Shown piece after piece: positions 7,615 to 16,190 of a stretch of DNA of 64,000 bases. The position numbers and the translations under genes were made by a program. How positions within the stretch are numbered: position 1 is the first letter of the stretch; the number at the start of each line of letters is the position of its first letter. Below the pieces are notes generated by a model. It was given only the letters and a program-made list of their open reading frames with translations, had not been told where the DNA came from and made no database searches. Source of the DNA: Phreatobacter sp. GTDB taxonomy: Bacteria; Pseudomonadota; Alphaproteobacteria; Rhizobiales; Phreatobacteraceae. Location of the stretch: positions 1 through 64,000 of the forward strand of contig NZ_JAEULY010000019.1 in assembly GCF_016793595.1 (NCBI RefSeq). Direction: 5' to 3'.

Positions 7615-8398
7615 GGCGAACGAAAACGACAGGGCGGCAACCATCTCCTGGGAGATGCTCAACGCCTATGTCGACGGCGAGCTGGAACCGGCCGCCGCGG
7701 CGCAGGTGGCCGCCGCCATCGCGCACGACACCGCGCTGGCGGCGCGCGCCGCGACCCTGTCCCGCCTGCGCGCCGCATCCCGCCGCATCGGCCCTGCGGA
7801 GGCTGCCCCGCCGTTCATGGCCTTGCCGACCGGCATGCCCCGGTTTCGCGGGGCGCTCGCGATCGCCGCGACGCTGCTGGTCGTGGTGGCGCTGGGCGGC
7901 CTCTGGATGGGGTCCATGCGTCCCGCCGCTGTGCACGAGGCCGCGCTGGCCGACGCCGTGGCCGCCCACCATCAGTGGCTGCAGCACGATGTTCCGGGTC
8001 CGCATGACAGCCCCGTCCTTGCGGCGGCGGGGCTGCGGACCGAGGGCCTGCCGGACCTCTCGGCCGCCGCGATGCGCCTCGTCTATGTCGCGCTCGATCC
8101 GCGGAACCGGACCGGCGGCGTTCTCGCGGGATATGTCGGGCCCAATGGCTGCCGGGTCGGAATATGGATCGGCCCGCCCATGGCCGGCATCCCCGACAGG
8201 GCGGTGATGGCCGACGGGGCCGATCTCTCGATACGGGCCTGGAGCGATGGCCGGACCGGTTATGCGGTCATGGCACGGGGCATCGCTCCGGCACGGCTTG
8301 AGCAGCTGACCGCGCTGGTCACGCGCGCGGTGCGCGAGCCCGTGCCCGAGGAGCGACTGGCGGGGAGCCCCGGTCCGTCGTCCACCTGCGCCGGCTGA
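7604..8398 (+). CDS. Anti-sigma factor, membrane-anchored
   Basis: A 264-residue protein overlapping the sigma gene by 11 bases. The N-terminal part (about 12-60), with MLNAYVDGELEPAAAAQV, is the sigma-binding anti-sigma domain. It lacks the HxxxCxxC zinc motif, so it is not a ZAS-type redox sensor. One transmembrane helix lies at about residues 84-103, and the C-terminal 160 residues would be periplasmic. They may detect the signal, perhaps sulfite, and release the sigma factor. The ATG at 7604 was preferred to the upstream in-frame start at 7544 because of its overlap with the sigma stop and the domain boundary. Confidence 0.8.
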   Translation: MSREANENDRAATISWEMLNAYVDGELEPAAAAQVAAAIAHDTALAARAATLSRLRAASRRIGPAEAAPPFMALPTGMPRFRGALAIAATLLVVVALGGLWMGSMRPAAVHEAALADAVAAHHQWLQHDVPGPHDSPVLAAAGLRTEGLPDLSAAAMRLVYVALDPRNRTGGVLAGYVGPNGCRVGIWIGPPMAGIPDRAVMADGADLSIRAWSDGRTGYAVMARGIAPARLEQLTALVTRAVREPVPEERLAGSPGPSSTCAG

Positions 8399-8435
8399 GG
8401 CACGGCCGGCCAGCCGGAAATCTTCCGCCCACAAT

Positions 8436-8462
8436 GGAATAAATCGAAGCTGGGCCACGTCT
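8436..8462 (+). promoter_or_regulatory. ECF-type promoter candidate in front of sorA
   Basis: GGAAT (8436-8440), a 17-base spacer, then CGTCT (8458-8462) resembles the GGAAC/CGTC promoters used by many ECF sigma factors. It lies 38 bases before the sorA start codon and downstream of the local sigma/anti-sigma pair, which suggests direct control. No equally good copy was seen before the sigma gene itself. Confidence 0.45.
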
Positions 8463-8500
8463 CTCACAGGCGGGGAATATGTCCCCTCGGGAGAAACGCC

Positions 8501-9799
8501 ATGCGTAGCGAGAACATGTCTCAGCGCAGCAACGAAAGAACGGATAACAGGGCCGATGGGCCGTCGAGGCGCGGCATGATGGGCGCGAGCCTCGCCACCA
8601 TTGGCCTCCTGACCAGCGGTTCCGCATGGCTCGCCGGCACCGGCCGGGTCGAAGCCCAGGCCAGCGCGCCCGCGAGCCGGCCGGCAGCCGCCCCGCAGGC
8701 CTTCGACTATCCCGGCAAGGATCGCGGCCTGAGGCTGCTCGGCGACCGGCCGCTCGTCGCCGAGACGCCGGAAGCACTGCTCGACGACGACACGACGCCG
8801 ATCGCGAAGTTTTTCGTCCGGAACAACGGCCAGATTCCCGACGAGGCCGCCAATGCCGATGGCTGGCAGCTGAAGATCGAAGGCGAGGTCGACAAGCCGT
8901 TGACGCTGACCATTGCCGAACTCAAGGCGCGCTTCCCGGTCCACACCTTCCGCATGGTTCTGGAATGCGGCGGCAATGGCCGCTCGTTCTACCAGCCCGC
9001 CGCGCGCGGCAATCAGTGGACCAACGGCGGCGCCGGCTGCGCCGAATGGACCGGCGTCCGGCTCGCCGACGTCCTGAAGGCAGCGGGCCTCAAGCCCAGC
9101 GCCAGGTTCACGGGGCATTTCGGTGCCGATCCGCATCTGTCGGGCGACACGACCAAGGATGCCATTTCCCGCGGCATGCCCATCGACAAGGCGCTGGAGC
9201 CGCATTCGCTGATCGTCTGGAGCATGAACGGCCAGCCGCTGCCGCATATTCATGGCGGGCCGCTGCGCCTGATCATTCCGGGATGGCCGGCCTCGCTCTC
9301 CTCCAAGTGGCTGAACCGCGTCCTCGTCCGCAGCACGCCGCATGACGGTCAGGGCATGGGCGGCACATCCTATCGCGTGCCCACCGTGCCGGTCGTTCCC
9401 GGCTCCAATGTCGATGGCAAGACGAATTTCGCCGACATGACCTCGATGCCCCTGCGCTCGATCATCACGGCTCCGGCCAACGGCACGCGGATCGCAGCGG
9501 GCACGCGCCGGCTCGACCTGCGCGGGGCCGCCTGGGCCGGCGACCACCAGGTGTCCCGGGTCGAGGTGTCCTTCGACGCGGGCCAGCGCTGGCACGCCAT
9601 GACGATGGCGGCACCGCGCAACCGCTACGACTGGGTGCGCTGGTCGGGTTCGGTCGAGCTTCCCAGCGCCGGTTATTTCGAGCTCTGGGTCAGGGCGACC
9701 GATTCCCGGGGCGTCAGCCAGCCGCATGTCGCCACCAACTGGAACCCGCAGGGCTATGGCGCCAATCCGCTCCATCGCGTTGCCGTGCTGGCGGCATAG
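8501..9799 (+). CDS. sorA: Sulfite dehydrogenase molybdopterin subunit (SorA/SoxC-like)
   Basis: A 432-residue molybdoenzyme of the sulfite oxidase family that oxidises sulfite to sulfate in the periplasm. A twin-arginine signal (SRRGMMG, arginines 23-24, cleavage near residue 54) exports the folded, cofactor-loaded protein. The molybdenum ligand is Cys156 in VLECGGNGRS; other family blocks are GNQWTNGGAGCAEWTGVRL, PLPHIHGGPLRLIIPGW and the Mo-co dimerisation domain from about residue 320. Electrons pass to the cytochrome encoded two bases downstream. SoxC is the main alternative, but no other sox genes are present and the cytochrome is SorB-sized. Confidence 0.88.
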   Translation: MRSENMSQRSNERTDNRADGPSRRGMMGASLATIGLLTSGSAWLAGTGRVEAQASAPASRPAAAPQAFDYPGKDRGLRLLGDRPLVAETPEALLDDDTTPIAKFFVRNNGQIPDEAANADGWQLKIEGEVDKPLTLTIAELKARFPVHTFRMVLECGGNGRSFYQPAARGNQWTNGGAGCAEWTGVRLADVLKAAGLKPSARFTGHFGADPHLSGDTTKDAISRGMPIDKALEPHSLIVWSMNGQPLPHIHGGPLRLIIPGWPASLSSKWLNRVLVRSTPHDGQGMGGTSYRVPTVPVVPGSNVDGKTNFADMTSMPLRSIITAPANGTRIAAGTRRLDLRGAAWAGDHQVSRVEVSFDAGQRWHAMTMAAPRNRYDWVRWSGSVELPSAGYFELWVRATDSRGVSQPHVATNWNPQGYGANPLHRVAVLAA

Positions 9800-9801
9800 C
9801 G

Positions 9802-10152
9802 ATGCGGAGATTGTCGCTGCTCCTGGCTGCCGCCGCCGTCGGCGTGGTGCTGGCCTCGTCGCCCGGCAGGGCCCAGTCCGAGGAAACACCCGAGAGCCTT
9901 CCGGATTTTCCCGGCCGGGAGGAAACCTTCGGCTATTGCATCGGCTGCCATTCCATGAAGGTCGTCGGCCGTCAGGGAATGGACCGGCCGCGGTGGGACG
10001 AGACGCTGACCTGGATGACGGAGAAGCACAACATGCCGCCTCCCGACGCCGAGATGCGGAAAGTGCTGCTCGACTATCTCGCGCAAGCCTTCCCGCCGGC
10101 CGCTCCGGCGCAAGGCGGCGGCTTCGTCGTGCCGTTCGCCCCGCAGCAGTGA
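9802..10152 (+). CDS. sorB: Sulfite dehydrogenase cytochrome c subunit (SorB-like)
   Basis: A 116-residue periplasmic cytochrome c. Signal peptide 1-24 (ends GRAQ), one haem-attachment motif CIGCH (Cys46, Cys49, His50), and Met78 in HNMPPP as the likely axial ligand. The size fits the SorB subunit that takes electrons from SorA and hands them to the respiratory chain. It starts two bases after the sorA stop and is followed by a strong hairpin, which closes the operon. The tail (about 95-116) is Pro/Ala/Gln-rich and probably unstructured. Confidence 0.88.
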   Translation: MRRLSLLLAAAAVGVVLASSPGRAQSEETPESLPDFPGREETFGYCIGCHSMKVVGRQGMDRPRWDETLTWMTEKHNMPPPDAEMRKVLLDYLAQAFPPAAPAQGGGFVVPFAPQQ

Positions 10153-10171
10153 TGCTGCCCTGCTGATCGTG

Positions 10172-10201
10172 CCGCCGGGCCTCTGCCACGAGGCCCGGCG
10201 G
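10172..10201 (+). terminator. Strong hairpin after sorB
   Basis: A perfect 12-bp stem (CCGCCGGGCCTC with GAGGCCCGGCGG) around a 6-base loop, 19 bases after the sorB stop. No T-run follows, but the stem is very stable and sits at the operon end. Confidence 0.6.
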
Positions 10202-10324
10202 GACCAAAACCGGTCGAAAAGGTTCGCCCCGAACGATCCGGGACGCCTCTCGTCGCGCGGAACGGGGATCGAGACGGCTCCGCTGGCCGGCGAACCGCTC
10301 GCAATGCCGGGAAAGCGCGAGAAC

Positions 10325-10990
10325 TCAGCCCGCCGCAGGTGCCCCGAGCGGATAAGCGCGCAGAAAGACCTCGGCGGCGACCCGCGCGTGATCGCGGGCC
10401 TCGCGCTCTGATATCGTGGTTTCGAGGCCGAAAATGATGCGCCGGCTCATCTCCGAGAGGCAGAGATCGAGGAACTGGCGCGCCGCACGGCGAGGATCGT
10501 CGACGGTCATCCGCCCCTCGGCCGCCAGACGCGCGAGATATTCGCCGAGCCGGTGGGTCGCGAACATCGGCCCGTCCTCGTAGAAGGCACGCCCGATCTC
10601 GGGCATGCGCGGGGCGATGCCAACCACCAGCCGCAGGCGCGCCACGGCTTCCGGGCGGCTCATGGCGAGAATGGTTCTGGCGCCGACCGTGGTCAGCGCC
10701 TCGGCGACCGGGCGATCCTCGGCGACGAGCTCGATGAAGCGCTCGGCCTGCTCGCGCTTCTCGATGCCGACCAGAGCGGCGATCAGATGCTCCTTGCTGG
10801 GGAAGTAGGCATAGATCGTCGCCTTGGAGACACCGGCCGCGCGGGTGATCGCATCCATGCTCGCCGCCTCGAAGCCGCGCTCGAAGAACACGCGGCGCGC
10901 GCCGTCGAGGATCTGCCGGCGCTTGGCCGTATCGGTCTCCGCCCGCTCCCGGCCGGCGACCGCCGCTTCCTCAAGCCCGAGATCACTCAC
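10325..10990 (-). CDS. TetR/AcrR family repressor of the adjacent efflux pair
   Basis: A 221-residue TetR regulator. The N-terminal DNA-binding domain (about 22-70) has the classic FERGFEAASMDAITRAAGVSK block followed by ATIYAYFPSKEHLI. The C-terminal ligand domain includes RLRLVVGIAPRMPEIGRAFYE, seen in AefR-like regulators of efflux pumps. It is divergent from an HlyD/MFS pair, and the gap contains a perfect 17-base palindrome that is its obvious operator. It probably represses both itself and the pump until a toxic compound binds. Confidence 0.88.
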   Translation of the reverse strand: MSDLGLEEAAVAGRERAETDTAKRRQILDGARRVFFERGFEAASMDAITRAAGVSKATIYAYFPSKEHLIAALVGIEKREQAERFIELVAEDRPVAEALTTVGARTILAMSRPEAVARLRLVVGIAPRMPEIGRAFYEDGPMFATHRLGEYLARLAAEGRMTVDDPRRAARQFLDLCLSEMSRRIIFGLETTISEREARDHARVAAEVFLRAYPLGAPAAG

Positions 10991-11066
10991 TTGTGCCGAT
11001 CCCCCATGTGCCGTCAGCGCACACCTCCTCTTGTAGTCGTCGCGGCAGGGGTATAAGTCAAGAATG

Positions 11067-11083
11067 AACTGAACGGTTCAGTT
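11067..11083. promoter_or_regulatory. TetR operator palindrome AACTGAAC-G-GTTCAGTT
   Basis: A perfect 8-1-8 inverted repeat between the divergent tetR and efflux genes, ten bases after a TATAAG stretch at 11052-11057 that could be a -10 element. Its size and symmetry are typical of TetR-family operators. Confidence 0.75.
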
Positions 11084-11106
11084 TGATTTTTTGCATGAGG
11101 CATCCG

Positions 11107-12315
11107 ATGGCTGACGCCGCCGGGACCGCGCCTTCGGTGCGCGCCGATGACGCTCCAGTTTCTCCGCAGCAGCCCGCCGCTCCGCCACGCAGGCGGCGGC
11201 GGTTGCTGGTCGGGCTCGTCGGGCTGTGCGCCCTCGCGGCCGCCGGCTGGTATGGCCAAGACTGGTACGTCAACGGCCGGTTCATCGTCTCTACGGACGA
11301 CGCCTATGTGCGGGCCGACACCACGGTTCTGGCCGCCAAGATCTCCGGCTACATCACCGAGGTCAGCGCCCGCGACAATGCCGCCGTGAAGGCCGGCGAC
11401 GTGCTGGCCCGGCTCGATGACGGCGACTACCGGATCGCGGTCGAATCGGCTGCCGCGCGCGTTGCGACCCAGGACGCCACGATCCGGCGGATGGAAACGC
11501 AGATCGGAGCGCAGGCCGCGGTCATCGCGCAGACGAAGGCGCAGCTCGGCATGGTCGAGGCCGACACGCCCCGCGTCGCCGCGGCGCTGGCGCGCGCCCA
11601 GCGGCTCGTCTCGCAGGAGTTCGCCAGCCAAGCCGCATTCGACACGGCCCGCGCCGACCGCGACCGCAACCAGGCGCAGATCGAACAGGCCAGGGCCGGC
11701 GTCGCCGGCGCCGAGGCGCAGGAGGCCGTGCTCAAGGCACAGCTCGCCGAGGCCCAGCGCCAGAAGAGCGAGCTCGAGGCCGCGCTGGACCGTGCCCGCC
11801 GCGATCTCGATTTCACGCTGATCCGTGCGCCGATCGACGGCGTGGTCGGCAACCGCGCCGTTCAGGTCGGCCAGTTCGTCCAGCCGGGCACGCGCTTGCT
11901 GGCGTTGGTCGACACAGCCTCGATCTATGTCGAGGCCAACCTGAAGGAGACCCAGCTCGCGCGCGTCGCCATCGGCGAGCCGGCGAGCGTCGCGGTCGAT
12001 GCCTTCGCCGGGCGCGCCATCGCGGGACGGGTGGACAGCATCTCGCCGGCCTCCGGCGCGCAGTTCTCGCTGCTGCCGCCCGAGAACGCCACCGGCAACT
12101 TCACCAAGATCGTCCAGCGCATCCCCGTCCGCATCCGCCTCGACGCGCGCGCGGTCGAGGAAGGCCGCCTGCGGCCGGGCATGTCGGTCGTGGTGTCGAT
12201 CCGCACTGATACCGGCGCTTCGCCGGCCCGCGTCGGCACCGTCGATCGGGCGGCACGTCCCGTCGCCGCCGGCACCGATGACGGCGCGACACTCGCCGCC
12301 CGGTCAGCCCCGTGA
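11107..12315 (+). CDS. EmrA-like membrane fusion protein (HlyD family) of an efflux pump
   Basis: A 402-residue periplasmic adaptor. The N-terminal segment is cytoplasmic (Pro/Arg-rich), with one membrane helix at about residues 32-50. The HlyD lipoyl half-motifs DDAYVRADTTVLAAKISGYI and LIRAPIDGVVGNRAVQVGQFV flank a long coiled-coil hairpin (about residues 115-240, rich in Ala/Gln/Glu/Arg). The ATG at 11107 with GAGG six bases upstream was chosen over in-frame TTG 11083 and ATG 11095, which overlap or adjoin the operator. The following MFS gene overlaps by four bases, so both proteins form one tripartite-type exporter. Confidence 0.88.
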   Translation: MADAAGTAPSVRADDAPVSPQQPAAPPRRRRRLLVGLVGLCALAAAGWYGQDWYVNGRFIVSTDDAYVRADTTVLAAKISGYITEVSARDNAAVKAGDVLARLDDGDYRIAVESAAARVATQDATIRRMETQIGAQAAVIAQTKAQLGMVEADTPRVAAALARAQRLVSQEFASQAAFDTARADRDRNQAQIEQARAGVAGAEAQEAVLKAQLAEAQRQKSELEAALDRARRDLDFTLIRAPIDGVVGNRAVQVGQFVQPGTRLLALVDTASIYVEANLKETQLARVAIGEPASVAVDAFAGRAIAGRVDSISPASGAQFSLLPPENATGNFTKIVQRIPVRIRLDARAVEEGRLRPGMSVVVSIRTDTGASPARVGTVDRAARPVAAGTDDGATLAARSAP

Positions 12316-13895
12316 GCGCTGGCGCGGCAACCGCCGACACCCTGCCCCCCGCCGCTACGGCGGGGGATCGCATTCCGCTGCCGCGCCTCCTTGCCTTCCT
12401 CGCCATGGTCTTCGGAATGTTCATGGCGATCCTCGACATCCAGATCGTCTCGGCCTCGCTCGCCGAGATTCAGGCGGGGCTGTCGGCCAGCGCCGACGAA
12501 ATCTCGTGGGTCCAGACCTCCTATCTGATCGCGGAGGTCATCATGATCCCGCTGTCGGGCCTCCTGTCGCGCGCGCTGTCGACCCGCGTCATCTTCACCA
12601 TCTCCTGCGCCGGCTTCACGGTGATGAGCCTGATGTGCGCGCTCTCCACCTCGATCACCGAAATGATCATCTGGCGCGCGCTGCAGGGCTTCCTCGGCGG
12701 CGCGATGATCCCGACCGTCTTCGCCACGGCTTTCACCGCCTTCCCGCCGTCGAAACGCGCCATCGTTTCGCCGATGATCGGCATGGTCGCGACGCTCGCG
12801 CCGACCGTCGGGCCGACCGTCGGCGGCTATCTCACCGACCTGTTCTCCTGGCACTGGCTGTTCCTGATCAACGTGCCGGCCGGCATCGTGGTCTGCGCCA
12901 TGGTCTGGCGGCTCGTTGATTTCGACAGGCCCGAGCCCGCCCTGCTCCGCCGGTTCGACTGGCTGGGCTTCGCGGCCATGGCGGTGTTTCTCGGAAGCCT
13001 CGAATTCGTGCTCGAGGAAGGCCCGGCCAAGGACTGGTTCCAGGACCATCTGATCCTGGCATTCACCATCGCCTGCGTCGTCGGCGCCGTGGTGTTCTTC
13101 TGGCGCGCCTTCACGCAGGAGGTGCCGATCGTCGACCTGACGGCCTTCGGCAATCGCAACTTCTGGACCGGCTGCCTCGCCTCCTTCATCTGCGGCATCG
13201 GCCTCTACGGGCTGACCTATCTCTATCCCGTCTATCTCGGCCGCGTACGCGGCTTCTCGGCCCTGATGATCGGCGAGACCATGTTCGTCACCGGCATCGT
13301 CATGTTCATCTCGGCGCCGATCGTCGGCCGCCTGTCGACCAGGATGGACCTGCGCGTGATGATGGCGATCGGCTTCCTGCTGTTCGCCGCGGGCACGTGG
13401 CAGGCATCCTTCGTGACCAAGGACTGGACCTTCGGCGAACTGCTGGTGCCGCAGATCCTGCGCGGCGCGGCGCTGATGCTCTGCATGGTGCCGATCAACA
13501 ACCTGTCACTCGGCACGCTGCCGCCGGAGCGCATGAAGAACGCCGCCGGGCTCTACAATCTCACGCGCAATCTCGGCGGCGCGGTGGGACTGGCGCTGAT
13601 CAATTCGCTGCTCAACCACCGCACCGACCTCCACATGCAGCGCCTGCGGGAATCGGTCGCGTGGGGGCGCCCGCGCGCGGAGGAGACGCTCGCCGGCCTG
13701 ACCCAGCAATTCCAGTCGCTGGGCTCGGATGCCGAGCTGGCAGCGATCAAGCAGATGGCCGCCATGGTGCGGCGCGAGGCCTTCGTGATGGCGCTCGGCG
13801 ACGTCTTCTTCGCACTCACTGTGCTCTTCGTCGCAATGCTGCTGCTGGTGCCGCTGATGCGCCGGCCGAAGGCCGTGGCCGCCGCCGCCCATTGA
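12312..13895 (+). CDS. EmrB-like drug exporter, MFS DHA2 family
   Basis: A 527-residue inner-membrane protein with 14 predicted helices. Motifs of the DHA2 family are visible: FMAILDIQIVSASLAEIQ in helix 1, SWVQTSYLIAEVI, motif C at TVGPTVGGYLTDLFSWHWLF, and FLINVPAGI. It uses the proton gradient to expel hydrophobic compounds through the preceding adaptor. The GTG start overlaps the adaptor stop codon (GTGA). Regulation is probably by the divergent TetR repressor. No outer-membrane TolC gene is nearby. Confidence 0.9.
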   Translation: MSAGAATADTLPPAATAGDRIPLPRLLAFLAMVFGMFMAILDIQIVSASLAEIQAGLSASADEISWVQTSYLIAEVIMIPLSGLLSRALSTRVIFTISCAGFTVMSLMCALSTSITEMIIWRALQGFLGGAMIPTVFATAFTAFPPSKRAIVSPMIGMVATLAPTVGPTVGGYLTDLFSWHWLFLINVPAGIVVCAMVWRLVDFDRPEPALLRRFDWLGFAAMAVFLGSLEFVLEEGPAKDWFQDHLILAFTIACVVGAVVFFWRAFTQEVPIVDLTAFGNRNFWTGCLASFICGIGLYGLTYLYPVYLGRVRGFSALMIGETMFVTGIVMFISAPIVGRLSTRMDLRVMMAIGFLLFAAGTWQASFVTKDWTFGELLVPQILRGAALMLCMVPINNLSLGTLPPERMKNAAGLYNLTRNLGGAVGLALINSLLNHRTDLHMQRLRESVAWGRPRAEETLAGLTQQFQSLGSDAELAAIKQMAAMVRREAFVMALGDVFFALTVLFVAMLLLVPLMRRPKAVAAAAH

Positions 13896-14015
13896 GCCGG
13901 GGCGTCGCCCGGGCGATCTGGTCGCATCGTTGCCGTCGTTCTGGCTCTCGCCGCGCCCGCGAAGCGACGCTAAGACGGAGCCTCGTCCGACGACATATCA
14001 GGGAAAGTGCCCACG

Positions 14016-14414
14016 ATGAGCAATGCAGCAGCGAAACCGGCCCGCGAGGTGCTGCTCGAGCGCCTGTTTGACGCGTTCAACCGGCACGACGCCGAGGCCG
14101 TCATGGCCTGTTTCACGCCGGGCATCGTCTTCGATGCCGCCGTCGGGCCGGAGGCTCACGGCCGTCGGTTCTCGGGACAGGATGCGGTGAAGGCGGCCTT
14201 CGTGGCGGTCTGGACCGATATGCCCGACGTGTCCTGGACCATCCGTCGGCACACGATTGCCGGTGATGTCGCCCTGTCGGAATGGCTGTTCGCCGGGACG
14301 CGGCGCGACGGGCAGAGGGTCGAGGTGAATGGCCTCGATGTCTTCGCCTTCGACGGCGAGCTGATCGCCTCCAAGAGCGCCTACCGCAAAGACCGGCCGG
14401 TTCCGGCGGCATAG
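14016..14414 (+). CDS. SnoaL-like (NTF2 fold) protein, possible TauX subunit
   Basis: A 132-residue cytoplasmic protein with the SnoaL/NTF2-like cone fold pattern: LLERLFDAFNRHDAEAVMACF, then beta strands including RRFSGQDAVKAAFVAVW and VEVNGLDVFAFDGELIASKSAYRKD. Such proteins are small isomerases, hydrolases or accessory subunits. The taurine genes that follow (tauR, tauY-like, xsc, pta) suggest it may be TauX, the small subunit of taurine dehydrogenase, which I recall as being of similar size; this is inference. ATG 14016 was preferred to GTG 14007 for its distance from AGGGAAAG at 14000-14007. Confidence 0.6.
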   Translation: MSNAAAKPAREVLLERLFDAFNRHDAEAVMACFTPGIVFDAAVGPEAHGRRFSGQDAVKAAFVAVWTDMPDVSWTIRRHTIAGDVALSEWLFAGTRRDGQRVEVNGLDVFAFDGELIASKSAYRKDRPVPAA

Positions 14415-14439
14415 AGCCAGCCGGGGGCTGTCGCAGTCC

Positions 14440-14472
14440 CATGGGACCAGATTTCAGCGATTCATGGTACCA
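14440..14472. promoter_or_regulatory. Direct repeat CATGGKACCA, candidate TauR site
   Basis: CATGGGACCA (14440-14449) and CATGGTACCA (14463-14472) repeat in the same orientation 23 bases apart, about two helical turns, in the leader of the MocR-type regulator gene. MocR regulators such as TauR are known to bind direct repeats. A reverse-oriented TGGTCCCA at 16079-16086, upstream of the oxidoreductase gene, matches the first copy. The sequence differs from the published Rhodobacter TauR motif as I remember it, so this is tentative. Confidence 0.3.
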
Positions 14473-14537
14473 CCGATTGACGCCCTCGCCGCCCCGCGCG
14501 AACAATTCGAGCCGGTAAGCGCGAAGGGACTGATCGA

Positions 14538-16016
14538 GTGGCTCGCCGGCTGGATTCCCTGTCTTGGGGCACGCTCTTCGACCGCACCGCCGTCTCCGGG
14601 AGGCCGCTGCAGAAGCGGCTGCGCGAGATGGTCATCGGCGCGGCATCGGAAGGCTGGTTGCGACCGGAAACACCGCTGCCGTCGAGCCGCTGCCTCGCCG
14701 AGACCCTGAGCGTCGCGCGGAACACGGTACTGCTCGCCTATGAGCAGCTGGTCGAGGAGGGCGTCCTCGAATCCCGCGCGCGCCAGGGCTTCTTCATCCG
14801 GCAGTCGTCATCGCTGCCGACACCCGGGGGCACAGATCGGTCCGCGGGCGACCTCGACTGGTCCGAGCGCCTGTCGCTCAGGCCGTCGCTCCGGCGCAAC
14901 ATCGTCAAGCCACAGGACTGGCTGAGCTACCCCTATCCGTTCCTCTACGGCCAGTTCGACCCGGCGCTGTTCCCGACCAACAACTGGCGCGAATGCGTGC
15001 GCGAGGCACTGAGCGTCGCCGAAATCCGCGACTGGGCCGTCGACCGGATCGACGGCGACGATACCCAGCTGATCGAGCAGATCCGGACCCGCGTCCTGCC
15101 GCGCCGTGGCATCTGGGCGGGCACCGACGAGATCATGGTGACGCTCGGCGCCCAGCAGGCGCTGTATCTGCTGTCGATGCTGCTCGTCGACCAGAAGACG
15201 GTGGTCGGCGTCGAGGAGCCCGGCTACCCCGACGCCCGCAACATCTTCTCGTTGCGCACCTCGAACCTGCGCCGCCTTCCGGTCGATGCCAATGGTGTCG
15301 TCGTCGGCGCCGTGCCGAGGGACTGCGGCCTGCTGTTCCTGACGCCGAGCCGGCAATGCCCGACGGGCGTGACGCTGGCGCCGGAGCGCGGCGCGGCCCT
15401 GCTCCAACTGGCCGAGCAGCGCGATCTGCTGATCATCGAGGACGACTACGAAAGCAATTTCGGACTGGCCCAGAACACAGTGCAGTCGCTGCGCGCGCTC
15501 GATACGACGGGACGCGTGCTCTATGTCGGAAGCCTGTCCAAGACGCTCGCCCCCGGTTTGCGTTTCGGGTTCATCGTGGCGCCAGCCCCGGTGCTCCGGG
15601 AAGCGCGGGCGCTGCGGCGCCTGATGATGCGGCACGCACCGATGAACAACCAGCGTGCGCTGGCCCTGTTTCTCGCCCTCGGCCATTTCGACCGGCTGCT
15701 GCGGCGCAGCGCCGAGGCACTGAGCGACCGCGCCGCGATCATGCGCGATGCGCTGGCGACCCACATTCCCCAGTTCGAATGTTCGTTCGGCGCCGGCGGC
15801 TCCTCGGTCTGGGCCAGAGGTCCCGCTTGGCTGGACAGCCGCGAGCTTGCCCGGCGCGCGGCCCTGAACGGCGTCCTTGTCGAACCCGGCGACGTCTTCT
15901 TCTCCGGCGAGCAGCCGCCCCTGAACTATCTGCGGATCGGCTTCTCCTCGATCGCCGCCAACCGCATCACGCCAGGCATCCGCATTCTCGCGCAGCTTGT
16001 GGAAGAGCTGCGCTGA
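14538..16016 (+). CDS. tauR: TauR-type GntR/MocR regulator with aminotransferase domain
   Basis: A 492-residue MocR-type regulator. A winged-helix GntR domain at about residues 20-90 (LPSSRCLAETLSVARNTVLL) is fused to a PLP-binding aminotransferase-I-like domain (about 125-490). The cofactor lysine is Lys335 in GSLSKTLAPG. TauR of Rhodobacter and Paracoccus has this build and activates taurine utilisation when taurine is present. The GTG start has AAGGGA eight bases upstream. The downstream oxidoreductase, xsc and pta genes make a taurine role likely; other MocR proteins (PdxR, GabR) share the architecture but not this neighbourhood. Confidence 0.75.
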   Translation: MARRLDSLSWGTLFDRTAVSGRPLQKRLREMVIGAASEGWLRPETPLPSSRCLAETLSVARNTVLLAYEQLVEEGVLESRARQGFFIRQSSSLPTPGGTDRSAGDLDWSERLSLRPSLRRNIVKPQDWLSYPYPFLYGQFDPALFPTNNWRECVREALSVAEIRDWAVDRIDGDDTQLIEQIRTRVLPRRGIWAGTDEIMVTLGAQQALYLLSMLLVDQKTVVGVEEPGYPDARNIFSLRTSNLRRLPVDANGVVVGAVPRDCGLLFLTPSRQCPTGVTLAPERGAALLQLAEQRDLLIIEDDYESNFGLAQNTVQSLRALDTTGRVLYVGSLSKTLAPGLRFGFIVAPAPVLREARALRRLMMRHAPMNNQRALALFLALGHFDRLLRRSAEALSDRAAIMRDALATHIPQFECSFGAGGSSVWARGPAWLDSRELARRAALNGVLVEPGDVFFSGEQPPLNYLRIGFSSIAANRITPGIRILAQLVEELR

Positions 16017-16190
16017 CCCTCGCGAACAGGGGGCCAGCAGCCGCAACTGGCGCAATAGTTCGGCGCATGCTGGCTCTATGGTCCCAGCCGTTTCCCGGTA
16101 GCCTGATCCCGGCAGTGACCACTGCCGCGCTGCACGGCGGCGCGCTGGTCGATGCCGGCCGTGCCCGTGCGGGGCGCGAGGATTGTGCCA

